Below are positions 1 to 10,684 of a stretch of DNA of 64,000 nucleotides, piece after piece. How positions within the stretch are numbered: position 1 is the stretch's first letter; the number at the start of each line of letters is the position of its first letter. Position numbers and translations under genes: made by a program. Below the pieces are notes generated by a model, which saw only the letters and a program-made list of their open reading frames with translations, was not told the DNA's origin and made no database searches. The stretch spans positions 3,286,001-3,350,000 of the forward strand of contig JAHCAY010000001.1 in NCBI GenBank assembly GCA_019634575.1. The letters are read 5' to 3'. This DNA is from Candidatus Didemnitutus sp. Its GTDB lineage: Bacteria > Verrucomicrobiota > Verrucomicrobiia > Opitutales > Opitutaceae.

Positions 1-1771
1 GGACCACGAGGTGGCGCAGTTGGGCGTCGCGGCCATTGTCGGCCAGTTCAAGGACGCTGATGCTGTCTTGGTAGCCGGCGGGTGCGGTGGTGCCGTGATT
101 GAGGGCCAGATAGAGGCGCTGTTGATCGGTGGATACGGCGCCCGCAACCGCGTGTGCGGGAAGCTTGCAGAGGAGCAGCGGCGGCGCGGCACCACGAGTG
201 CGATAGACTCTGTTTCCCGCGACCACTATCGCGTCGTGCGCGCGGGCGACGACGATGCTGGGGGCGGCTTCGGCCGCGGTGAGCAGGGGAGGAAGGGCGA
301 CTGGCGTGAAGCCGTCGGGCTGGACGATCCATTTTTTCGGAGGCTCGGCGGGTGATGCGGTCCAGAGTGCACCGTCGACGTCTAGGGCGGCGGACTCGAA
401 AAATGGCAGATTGAGGCGCACCTCGCTGCTCCACTGCCCTGGCGCGCTCCGCGAAATATCCATCCATCCGCCGTTGAGCGAGGCGACCCAGCGGTCTGTT
501 TGGCCGAGCCGAACCATGCCAAACGCATGACGGCCGTTGCCATCAAATCGTTTCTCGTCGCGTCCGTTTTCGCGAAGGATGACCCCGCCGAAGCCAGCCA
601 GCCAAGTGCGGTTTTCTTCGGCGAGGACCGTATACAGTTGCCGAACCGATGTCTCGGCGGCGGCGCCGAGGCGCCCGTTCTCGGCGCGCTGCAGGTGATA
701 AAGGCGATTCTCGGTGCCGACCCAGAGCGAGTGATCCGGGGCGACGCTGATGAATCGGGTGAATTTTGGACGCGGATCGTCGTCCAGCCGGATCCGTGTG
801 GTGGCGCCAGTCGACTCGAGCCGAAGCAATCGATCCTCTCCGAGCAGCCAAAGGTCGTTTTCGCGACCGCGGAACTGGCCGTAGAGCGATCCCTGAAGAT
901 CACCAGTGCTGGGGATTTGGCGGACGATCTTGAAATCGGAATCCACGATCGCGATCCCGCCGGTGAGCGTGGCGACCGAGCGGAATCCGCGGGCGAGTTC
1001 GACGACTCCGATCACGCTGTATTGCGCAGTGAATTCGTTCAGCTCGCGGGGCGAGAGGCAGCGCGGTCTGGGCTCGAGCGTCCAACAGCCGTGGTTGGAG
1101 ATCCCGATGAGCTGGCCGTCCTTGCGTCCCAGCCAGAACAGCCCGGTATCGCGTGGCAGCCCATCCGTGAACATTCGCTCGGGACCGTTCGGGCCGATGG
1201 AGTAGAGACCGCTCTGGGGATCGTGAAACCAGAGCGCTCCTTCGAACTCGATCGGGAAGAGGCGCTGTTTGCCGGGGTAGCGCCAGACGTCCAATTTCGC
1301 TCCGTCCCAGCGCAGCACGCAATTGTCGGCGACGTAGAAAAAACCATTCGGCGACGCGCGGCAGGCGCGCACGGCCTGAAGTTCCGTTGCAGGGAAGGGC
1401 AAGTGCTCGCGCAGCGAATGGACGCGGGGACGACCGTCGGGCGAGAAGTCGATCCACCCTAGGTCGCACCACGAACCGAAAATGAGTTGGTGTCCGTCAG
1501 GTGTGAACGCCAGTGCCGTCGCCGAGCCGGTATCGGGATGGTGCGTCCATTTGAGACCATCGAATACCAGCAGACCGTGGTCCGTGCCAAACCACAATGG
1601 GCCGTTGCCCGGCTCGGTAGCGGCGGCATACACCGTGTAAGCGACGCCCGTTTGCTGTTTGCGGAAAATTTCCACGATTGGGTCACCGTTAAACGGCACG
1701 TCCCACGCGGCTTGGGCGCGAAAGCCCAGTCCCGAGAGAATGACGGTGAGAGCGGCGCAGACTCGTAGCAT
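1..1771 (-). CDS. Secreted two-component-regulator-propeller (ligand-binding sensor) protein, 3' truncated by window edge
   Basis: An uninterrupted reading frame of about 590 codons runs from an ATG at 1771 leftwards off the window without a stop. The N-terminus is a signal peptide (MLRVCAALTVILSGLG, cleavage probably after RAQA). The mature part contains repeated beta-propeller blade motifs such as LWFGTDHGLLVFDG and SLWVGTENRLYHL, and a blade WLLGEDRLLRLES, typical of the two-component-regulator-propeller repeats (Reg_prop) that form periplasmic sensor domains. In known families this is followed by a transmembrane helix and a histidine kinase, GGDEF or DNA-binding output, but that end is not visible here. 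It is divergent from the peptide/YcaO pair across a 153-nt gap. The propeller assignment is good; the output domain is unknown. Confidence 0.8.
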   Translation of the reverse strand, partial: MLRVCAALTVILSGLGFRAQAAWDVPFNGDPIVEIFRKQQTGVAYTVYAAATEPGNGPLWFGTDHGLLVFDGLKWTHHPDTGSATALAFTPDGHQLIFGSWCDLGWIDFSPDGRPRVHSLREHLPFPATELQAVRACRASPNGFFYVADNCVLRWDGAKLDVWRYPGKQRLFPIEFEGALWFHDPQSGLYSIGPNGPERMFTDGLPRDTGLFWLGRKDGQLIGISNHGCWTLEPRPRCLSPRELNEFTAQYSVIGVVELARGFRSVATLTGGIAIVDSDFKIVRQIPSTGDLQGSLYGQFRGRENDLWLLGEDRLLRLESTGATTRIRLDDDPRPKFTRFISVAPDHSLWVGTENRLYHLQRAENGRLGAAAETSVRQLYTVLAEENRTWLAGFGGVILRENGRDEKRFDGNGRHAFGMVRLGQTDRWVASLNGGWMDISRSAPGQWSSEVRLNLPFFESAALDVDGALWTASPAEPPKKWIVQPDGFTPVALPPLLTAAEAAPSIVVARAHDAIVVAGNRVYRTRGAAPPLLLCKLPAHAVAGAVSTDQQRLYLALNHGTTAPAGYQDSISVLELADNGRDAQLRHLVV

Positions 1772-1924
1772 GCGGCGAAGATGGTCGCACAATGGAGCGA
1801 GCACGAATTCCGGAAACACCTAAATTCAGGCAGCGGCACGCCGGTGGTTCAGGCGGTAGCCGCCTAAAAATCGGCGAAATGACGGAGGGGCTGGACGCGT
1901 TGCATCTGAGAGAATCACCGCACC

Positions 1925-2092
1925 ATGAAAAACCTCTCGCATACCCTCGCCGGCCTTGTTGCCAGCTTGTTTCTCTCCCTCGGTCTCTCACGGATTGCCG
2001 AAGCGATCTGTGCCCATCTTTTCGCCGGCGCAGCCCCGGCTAAGCCCGAAGCCGCGGCGGCGCTCTGCGTGTTGCCGTCCGCGTTGGCATAG
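1925..2092 (+). CDS. 55-residue small peptide ORF directly upstream of a YcaO gene
   Basis: ATG at 1925 to an amber stop TAG at 2090-2092 encodes 55 residues beginning MKNLSHTLAGLVASLFLSLG and ending CVLPSALA. It has one hydrophobic segment (residues about 9-21), then an Ala/Pro-rich tail with two cysteines (29 and 48). Codon choice resembles the neighbouring genes. The stop lies only 9 nt before the YcaO start and the two frames are identical, so the tract could be a free peptide, a RiPP-like precursor, or an N-terminal part of the next gene split by a nonsense codon. No Shine-Dalgarno motif is visible, as elsewhere in this window. A 6-bp hairpin (1851-1865) lies in the upstream gap. No family is recognised; coding status is plausible but unproven. 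Confidence 0.45.
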   Translation: MKNLSHTLAGLVASLFLSLGLSRIAEAICAHLFAGAAPAKPEAAAALCVLPSALA

Positions 2093-2101
2093 TCGCGAGC
2101 C

Positions 2102-2992
2102 ATGCTCAATCTCGCGGCCTATCGCTACCGTCACGTCATCGCAGCCCAAGGCGGGCCCCTTGCCCGACTGAGCTGCGGTGAAGTCTCGGTCCTCGGCTCT
2201 CGCTGGTTCGAGGCCAACGCCTATCTGTCCGACGAGTTCATGCCCGCACGCTTGAAAAAGAGCGTGTGGGGCTCGGCGGACGGTGGTGGCACAGCGCCGT
2301 CTCCCTTGGTCGCGCGCTTCAAGGCCATCTCCGAAGCGATGGAGCGGTGGGCGCATTGGGCGACCTATCGCTCGGGCGAAAACGCGCGCTACGGATTCGA
2401 TGTCGATCCGTCGAGCAACGGCATGGCCGCCTTTCCCGGCTTGTTTGCCCGTCAAGCCCGGCACGGCGCGCTTATGGAGGCCGCCGAACGGTTCAATTTG
2501 ATGAACTGGTGGGAGGGCAGACTGATCGCCCGCCCCGTGAACTCGCCGCGACCGGACGTGCAAGCGTTCGCGATCGAGTCGGATACGCCCGGTGTCACCG
2601 TGGTGTTGCACCGCCGGAGCGAGCGCGGGCACCACGCCTACGGGCACGCGTCGGCGGATACCGTCGAAGCGGCGTGCTGGAAGGCGGCGGTCGAACTCGA
2701 ACGGCACGACGCGGTGGTGGGCTACTACGTTTTGGCCGGCCACGCGTCGCATGAGCGTGACGCGATACACCCCATCGAGCAGCGCAGCCTGTTCTTCGCT
2801 TCGGATGCGGGCTACGAATTGTTCTCGGCGCGCGCCTGTGCGGGCCTGACTGGAACGCGGGCTAAACCGCGCATGGTCTTCGATGGCGTCGTGCCGGGCC
2901 CGTGGGCACAATATGCGCACGTCTGGCGCGTGTTGTTCGAGCCGCCGAGCCTCCGTTTCCTCTCGCGCGAGGTGGAATACTTCCTCTGGTAA
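2102..2992 (+). CDS. YcaO-domain protein (short form)
   Basis: The 296-residue protein carries the three glutamate-rich signatures of YcaO ATP-dependent backbone-modifying enzymes: GGGTA followed by SEAMERW (residues about 62-83), NGMAA with EAAER (106-130), and EAACWKAAVELER (189-201). These positions correspond to the ATP/Mg-binding Glu and Arg residues of the family. YcaO proteins activate peptide amide bonds to make azolines, thioamides or amidines, or act with partners on ribosomal protein S12. The protein is shorter than typical YcaO proteins (about 400-590 residues) and lacks the proline-rich tail of azoline-forming members. No ThiF/E1-like partner, TfuA or dehydrogenase is within reach. 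A 55-residue peptide ORF precedes it in the same frame and tRNA-Gly follows. Domain call is firm; substrate unknown. Confidence 0.75.
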   Translation: MLNLAAYRYRHVIAAQGGPLARLSCGEVSVLGSRWFEANAYLSDEFMPARLKKSVWGSADGGGTAPSPLVARFKAISEAMERWAHWATYRSGENARYGFDVDPSSNGMAAFPGLFARQARHGALMEAAERFNLMNWWEGRLIARPVNSPRPDVQAFAIESDTPGVTVVLHRRSERGHHAYGHASADTVEAACWKAAVELERHDAVVGYYVLAGHASHERDAIHPIEQRSLFFASDAGYELFSARACAGLTGTRAKPRMVFDGVVPGPWAQYAHVWRVLFEPPSLRFLSREVEYFLW

Positions 2993-3055
2993 GGATTGTC
3001 GTCGCGCCTGTTGCTGGCGCGAGCTGGCTTGCCAGCCGGAGCCTCGGCGAAGGTT

Positions 3056-3129
3056 TGGTGCGGGCAGACGGAATCGAACCGACGATACCTGTTTGGAAGA
3101 CAGGAGTTTTACCACTAAACTATGCCCGC
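3056..3129 (-). tRNA. tRNA-Gly(TCC), CCA encoded
   Basis: Reading the minus strand from 3129, the acceptor strand GCGGGCA, D-arm AGTTTAGTGGTAAAACT, anticodon stem CCTGT/ACAGG around loop CTTCCAA (anticodon TCC), and the T-arm with GGTTCGATTCC fold into a canonical glycine tRNA. The 3' end GCCCGCA is followed by CCA in the genome. Its 3' end points towards the YcaO gene. Confidence 0.95.
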
Positions 3130-3245
3130 GAAGGCGTGGGCGTGAGAGTGGCGCGGGCGAATCGTCATTCAAGCTTTAGTTAAACTCCGCTGCGCCCGCG
3201 AATGGGGTTGCGGGCGTAAAATCGTTGCGCTTAAACGCCCCCACC

Positions 3246-4385
3246 ATGGCAACTCCCGCGGCCGCCAAACCGAAGTCGAGCGTCCAACAAGCTCAGGCAC
3301 TGGCCAAACAGAAGGCCCTCGAGAAAAAATCGAAGACTTACAAGCTGGGCCTCGGGGAACTCGCCATCTTCACCAGCCAGCTCGCCTCGCTCCTCCAAGC
3401 CGGCCTTCCGCTCGTCTCGTGCCTCGAGGCGTTGCAGGACCAGACGGAGGATCAGATTTTCCGCATCGTCATCCGCGACGTGCGCAACGACATCGCCACC
3501 GGCACGTCGTTCTCGGCCGCAGTGAAGAAGTTTCCCAAGTCCTTCAATTCGCTCTTCGTCTCGATGGTCGAGGCGGGCGAAGCCTCCGGCGGCCTCGCGG
3601 AAATCCTGGCCAAGGTCGCGGCCTATTTCGAATCGACCGTCAAGCTGACCAAGAAGGTCAAATCCGCGATGACCTACCCGATCGCGGTCATCGGCCTCGC
3701 CGTGGCGCTCGTGAACGTGCTGCTCATCTTCGTCATCCCGGTGTTCGCGGACATGTTCAAGGACTTCGGCGCCAAGCTCCCCGCGCCGACGCAGATGCTG
3801 ATCGATCTCTCGAACTTCCTGAAAACCTGGTGGTGGGCGATCGCGCTGGGCGTCTACGGCGCCTTCACGCTGCTGAAGAAATACACCTCCACGCCCGGCG
3901 GCCGGCGCCAGAAGGACAACTTCCTCGTCCGCGCTCCCATCTTCGGCAACTTGGTGCACAAGATCGCACTCTCCCGTTTCTGCCGCACCTACGCCACGCT
4001 CATGCGCTCCGGCGTGCCGATCCTGCGCACGCTGGAAATCGTCTCGTCGGCGTCGGGCATGTGCCAGGTGGAGGACGCCTGTGTCGAGATCGCCAAGCAC
4101 GTCTCGCAAGGCGGCCAGGTTTCCGAGGTGATGGCGGCGAATCCGTTTTTCCCGCCGATGATGAAGCACATGGTCAAGGCCGGCGAATCCACCGGCAACG
4201 TCGACGGCATGATGAACAAGATCGCCGACTTCTACGACACCGAGTGCGACGCCACCGTGGCCGCGCTCACGTCGCTGATCGAGCCGATGCTGATCGTGTT
4301 CCTCGGCGTCGTGGTCGGCGGCATCGTCATGGCGATGTTCCTCCCGATCTTCCAACTCGGCGCGGTTGCAGGCGGCCAGGGCTGA
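3246..4385 (+). CDS. Type II secretion / type IV pilus inner-membrane platform protein, GspF/PilC family
   Basis: 379 residues from ATG 3246 (a TTG 21 nt upstream is a less likely start). After a charged N-terminal tail there are two copies of the T2SSF domain. The first (about 45-170) has FTSQLASLLQAGLPL and VEAGEASGGL; the second (about 250-375) has CRTYATLMRSGVPIL and VKAGESTGNVDGMM. Three long hydrophobic segments lie at about 150-175, 205-220 and 345-370. GspF/PilC proteins sit in the inner membrane, bind the assembly ATPase and transmit force to the pseudopilus or pilus. No other pilus gene is in the window, so pilus versus secretion role cannot be fixed. A strong rho-independent terminator follows. 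Confidence 0.9.
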   Translation: MATPAAAKPKSSVQQAQALAKQKALEKKSKTYKLGLGELAIFTSQLASLLQAGLPLVSCLEALQDQTEDQIFRIVIRDVRNDIATGTSFSAAVKKFPKSFNSLFVSMVEAGEASGGLAEILAKVAAYFESTVKLTKKVKSAMTYPIAVIGLAVALVNVLLIFVIPVFADMFKDFGAKLPAPTQMLIDLSNFLKTWWWAIALGVYGAFTLLKKYTSTPGGRRQKDNFLVRAPIFGNLVHKIALSRFCRTYATLMRSGVPILRTLEIVSSASGMCQVEDACVEIAKHVSQGGQVSEVMAANPFFPPMMKHMVKAGESTGNVDGMMNKIADFYDTECDATVAALTSLIEPMLIVFLGVVVGGIVMAMFLPIFQLGAVAGGQG

Positions 4386-4417
4386 CGTCGCCGCTGTCGC
4401 ACGCGAATTTCCCTGCG

Positions 4418-4444
4418 GCGCCCGGAGTGACCGGGCACTTTTTT
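4418..4444 (+). terminator. Rho-independent terminator after gspF/pilC-like gene
   Basis: Stem GCCCGG (4420-4425), loop AGTGA, stem CCGGGC (4431-4436), followed by ACTTTTTT. It sits 33 nt after the stop codon. Confidence 0.85.
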
Positions 4445-4589
4445 GGCGCGCCGAGACCGAGCGTCATTCGACGAACGTCCGCGACGGCGAAACGCCTCTA
4501 AACACTTCGTTTACCGCTTCCGCACCGGTTGACCGAAACCCGCTTGCGTGCACCGTGGGCGCTCCGCAAAGTCACGGACCCTCTCGCCC

Positions 4590-5852
4590 ATGCCTTCCAT
4601 TCTGATCGTCGACGACCTCATCTCGATTCACGAGATGCTCGAGGCCGTCATCCAGCCGACCGGCTTCGCGACCTCGTTCGCGACCGACGGCGAGAAGGCG
4701 ATGGTGCGCTACAAGGCCGAGAAATTCGACCTCGTGCTGGCCGACATCGACATGAAGCCGATGGACGGCATCACGCTGCTCAAGCAGCTGAAGCAATACG
4801 ACCCCGCTGCCGTCATCATTATCATGACGGCCTACGCCAGCACCGAGAGCGCGATCCAGGCGTTGAAATTCGGCGCGTTCGACTACCTGCAGAAACCTTT
4901 CCGCGTCGACGAGCTCATCCAAACCCTCAAGCGCGGCGTGGAGTTCAAGCGCGTCGTCACCGAGCGCGAAGCCGCACGCGGCGCCGGCGGTGGCGCCGCC
5001 CAAGCGGGCGACTTCGATGCGCGCCTCGTCGGTGCGAGCGCCAAGATCAAACGCCTCGTCACCCAGCTCAAGAAACTCGCCACCGCGCACGCGCCCGTGC
5101 TCATCAGCGGCGAGCTCGGCAGCGGACACGAGATCGCGGCCGAGTTGCTGCATCTCGCCGGTTCGCCCGCCGGCAGCCCACTCATCAGCATCGACTGCAA
5201 GCTCCTCGACGCCGCCACGCTGCACGATGGCCTCCTCGGCACCGAGGGCACTGGCGGCAAGTGGGTGCAACAGGCCAAGGGCGGCACGCTCGTCCTCCAG
5301 CACGTCCAGTGTCTCGTGCCCGAGTCGCAGGAAAAACTGGTTTCCGTCCTCCGCACGCATGCGCCGCATCTGCGCGTGATCTGCACCTCGGAGGTCGATC
5401 TCGAGAAACTCACCGAGGAAGGCGGCTTCAACGAGGAACTTTTCTACCGCATCGCCGCGTTGCCCGTGCACATGCCGGCGCTGCGTGAGCGGATCGAGGA
5501 CATCCCGCTGCTCCTCAAGGACGCCGCCGCGAAAGCCGCCAATCCGCAGTTCGACGCGCGCCAGATCGAGTTCACCGACGATGCCCTCGCCACGCTCAAA
5601 GCCTACCGCTGGCCGGGCAACCTGGTCGAGTTCACCCAGGTCGTTTCCCAAGTCATTTCCGCCGCCGAGGCGCGCGTGATCACTTCGGCCCAACTGCCGC
5701 TCCGCATCCACGAGTTGAAGGATTGGCCGTCGCTCGCCGACTACCTGGCCGGCCAGGAAAAACAATATGTCGCCCGCGTGCTCCATGCCTGCGGCGGCGA
5801 CAAGGCCAAGGCCGCCAAGGTCCTCGGCATCGATCCGACGAAGCTGCTCTGA
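4590..5852 (+). CDS. NtrC-like response regulator with a degenerate sigma54-interaction AAA+ domain
   Basis: 420 residues. Residues 1-120 are a receiver domain (acidic pocket DD at 8-9, phospho-acceptor D52 in LADIDMKPMDG, T80, K102). Residues about 145-370 align with the sigma54-activator AAA+ module: the FNEELFYRIAALPVHMPALRER block is intact. The Walker A is GELGSGHE (174-181) with His for the usual Lys, the Walker B block GGTLVLQHV has QH for the usual DE, and no GAFTGA loop is present. The C-terminus ends in a Fis-like helix-turn-helix (AKAAKVLGIDPTKL). It probably binds DNA under phosphorylation control but should not hydrolyse ATP or open sigma54 promoters. Start ATG 4590 fits the receiver N-terminus; no kinase gene is adjacent. 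Confidence 0.85.
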   Translation: MPSILIVDDLISIHEMLEAVIQPTGFATSFATDGEKAMVRYKAEKFDLVLADIDMKPMDGITLLKQLKQYDPAAVIIIMTAYASTESAIQALKFGAFDYLQKPFRVDELIQTLKRGVEFKRVVTEREAARGAGGGAAQAGDFDARLVGASAKIKRLVTQLKKLATAHAPVLISGELGSGHEIAAELLHLAGSPAGSPLISIDCKLLDAATLHDGLLGTEGTGGKWVQQAKGGTLVLQHVQCLVPESQEKLVSVLRTHAPHLRVICTSEVDLEKLTEEGGFNEELFYRIAALPVHMPALRERIEDIPLLLKDAAAKAANPQFDARQIEFTDDALATLKAYRWPGNLVEFTQVVSQVISAAEARVITSAQLPLRIHELKDWPSLADYLAGQEKQYVARVLHACGGDKAKAAKVLGIDPTKLL

Positions 5853-5870
5853 CGTCCCGTCTCTTAGGGC

Positions 5871-6063
5871 GGAAGACGGAAAACGGAGGACAGAAGACAG
5901 CGGACCGTAGACGGAGAGCCGAGGGCAGCAGGCGGCCAACGCGCCAGGCTGCGCAGCGGTGTGCTTCGCCGCAGATCTTCCGCAGTTTACGCGATTTTTC
6001 CGCCTTTCTGCCCCGGTTTTAGCTCTCCGTCCTCCGTATCCTGTCCTCAGTCCTCGGTTGCTC
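5871..6063 (+). repeat. Inverted pair of degenerate heptamer arrays
   Basis: From 5871 to 5940 the plus strand reads as ten consecutive 7-nt units, most ending in AC or GC (for example GGAAGAC, GGAGGAC). About 80 nt later, 6022-6063 reads as six 7-nt units of the complementary type (for example GTCCTCC, GTCCTCA). The two arrays can pair imperfectly as stem arms. The tract fills the gap between the response regulator and carB. No ORF or terminator with a T-run is visible in it. Confidence 0.7.
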
Positions 6064-6142
6064 GCACGGTATGCCGCGGGCCTGAACTTTTCCCTCTTGC
6101 CGCGCCCAAACCCGGGCCCAACCCTCGCCGAAATCTGCGCTC

Positions 6143-9382
<3,240 letters not shown>

Positions 9383-9410
9383 GCCGGCTGCTTCGGTCTT
9401 CCCTGCTTCG

Positions 9411-9442
9411 AGCGCGTCGGCCCCGACGCGCTTTTTGTTTTT
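9411..9442 (+). terminator. Rho-independent terminator after carB
   Basis: Complementary arms AGCGCGTC (9411-9418) and GACGCGCT (9425-9432) followed by a T-rich tract ending at 9442, 28 nt after the carB stop. Confidence 0.85.
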
Positions 9443-9465
9443 CGTCGGTGCTCCGGCTCAGCGAA

Positions 9466-9493
9466 TAGGGGCGCTTGAGAGCCAGCGTCCCTA
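9466..9493. repeat. REP-like hairpin between carB and purU
   Basis: Arms TAGGGGCGCT (9466-9475) and AGCGTCCCTA (9484-9493) pair with one G-T wobble around an 8-nt loop. There is no T-run, so it is not an ordinary terminator; it resembles other GC-rich intergenic hairpins in the first 11 kb. Confidence 0.45.
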
Positions 9494-9562
9494 CCGTCGG
9501 CCCAAGAAGCATGACACGCGCGCCGCTCCCCAATCCGCGTGCGCTTGTCTAGCCTTGCGGTC

Positions 9563-10429
9563 ATGTCCGCCGAAAATCCTCTCACCCTCATCGCCCTGCT
9601 GCACGGTCCCGATCAACGCGGCCTCGTCGCGCGCGCGTCCGGTTGGATTTTCCAGCGCGGTGGCAACATCCTCCACGCCGACCAGCACCGTGACGAGGAC
9701 GAGGGCATTTTCTTCCAGCGCATCGAATGGGTGCCTCCGGCCGGCGCGAAGCCCGCGGCGGAGGAGAAGGCATTTCTCGCCTACGCGCGCGATGAGCTGG
9801 GCATGAACGTTCGCGTGTCCGATTCCACGCATCGTCCGCGCGTGGCGCTCTTCGTGTCGAAAGCCGACCACTGCTTCCACGACGTCGTGCTCCGCTGGCG
9901 CGCGGGCGAGTTTCCCTGCGAGATCGTCGGCGTCGTCTCCAACCACCGCGATCTCGCCGCGGCGGCGCGTGGCTATGGGCTGAAGTTTTTCCACCTGCCC
10001 GTCACGTCCGACACCAAGATGCAAGCCGAGGCGCGCCAACTCGCGTTGCTGCGCCGCCTGCAAGCCGATGTCGTCGTGCTCGCGCGCTACATGCAAGTGC
10101 TCTCGGCGGATTTCCTGGCGGCGTTCGCGAAGCCGGTGCTCAACATCCACCATTCGTTCCTGCCTGCCTTCGCCGGCGGCCGGCCGTATCACCAGGCGCA
10201 CGAACGCGGCGTGAAGCTCATCGGCGCCACGGCGCACTACGCGACCGCCGTGCTCGACGACGGCCCGATCGTCCATCAGGACGTCGCGCGCGTCACCCAC
10301 CGCCACAGCGTCGAAGACCTGATCCGCAAGGGCCGCGACCTCGAAAAACTCGTCCTCGCCCAGGCGCTGCGCTGGCACTTGGAGAATCGCGTCCTCGTCT
10401 TCGGCCGCAAGACGGTGGTGTTCGACTGA
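9563..10429 (+). CDS. purU: Formyltetrahydrofolate deformylase
   Basis: 288 residues from ATG 9563. The N-terminal ACT domain (LIALLHGPDQRGLVARASG) is followed by a formyltransferase-fold domain. This has VLNIHHSFLPAFAGGRPY, containing the catalytic Asn and His, and VLDDGPIVHQD, containing the catalytic Asp, the standard PurU signature. It hydrolyses 10-formyl-THF to formate and THF, supplying formate and balancing one-carbon pools. An in-frame ATG 24 nt upstream is possible, but MSAENPLTLIALLHG is the usual N-terminus. It is separated from carB by a terminator and from the next gene by a palindrome-rich spacer. Confidence 0.93.
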   Translation: MSAENPLTLIALLHGPDQRGLVARASGWIFQRGGNILHADQHRDEDEGIFFQRIEWVPPAGAKPAAEEKAFLAYARDELGMNVRVSDSTHRPRVALFVSKADHCFHDVVLRWRAGEFPCEIVGVVSNHRDLAAAARGYGLKFFHLPVTSDTKMQAEARQLALLRRLQADVVVLARYMQVLSADFLAAFAKPVLNIHHSFLPAFAGGRPYHQAHERGVKLIGATAHYATAVLDDGPIVHQDVARVTHRHSVEDLIRKGRDLEKLVLAQALRWHLENRVLVFGRKTVVFD

Positions 10430-10632
10430 GGCGGCGCGAGGCGCCGCCCGTTGAAGAGGAAAGTTGAAGTTTAAGAGGTGGGCGTCGCTGTCCCCAGCGA
10501 CGCTTGGCGATTGGGTGACCGGCGCTCCTGTCGTCGCCGCCGGGACGGCGGGGCGACCACCTCACGGCCGGCCGCCGACTACTTAAACTTACACTTCGAA
10601 CTTCAACTGGCGCGTCGCCCCCGCGACGCGCC
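10430..10632. repeat. Composite palindromic intergenic element with mirrored 6-7 nt tandem units
   Basis: The element opens with hairpin GGCGGCGC/GCGCCGCC (10430-10448). A tandem array follows with unit lengths 7-7-6-6 (GTTGAAG first, TTTAAG last, 10450-10475). Next come hairpin GCGTCGCTG/CAGCGACGC (10482-10503) and a GC-rich imperfect palindrome near 10530-10558. The complementary array then runs 6-6-7-7 (CTTAAA first, CTTCAAC last, 10582-10607), and a perfect 10-bp hairpin GGCGCGTCGC/GCGACGCGCC closes it (10609-10632). The two arrays mirror each other in unit length and sequence, so the whole could fold into one long structure. It lies between purU and the TPR gene. Confidence 0.7.
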
Positions 10633-10684
10633 CCGATTCCGGGCTTGAGCGCGCTCCCGGCGTTCCCCATGTTGCGCGATTCCC

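Noticed and set aside
2102..2992. A complete azoline RiPP cluster
   Set aside because: Only a YcaO protein and a possible peptide are seen; cyclodehydratase partner, dehydrogenase, exporter and protease are missing.
5871..6063. CRISPR array
   Set aside because: Units are 7 nt without spacers; no repeat-spacer structure and no cas genes.
10430..10632. Rho-independent terminator for purU
   Set aside because: Hairpins are strong but none is followed by a T-run.
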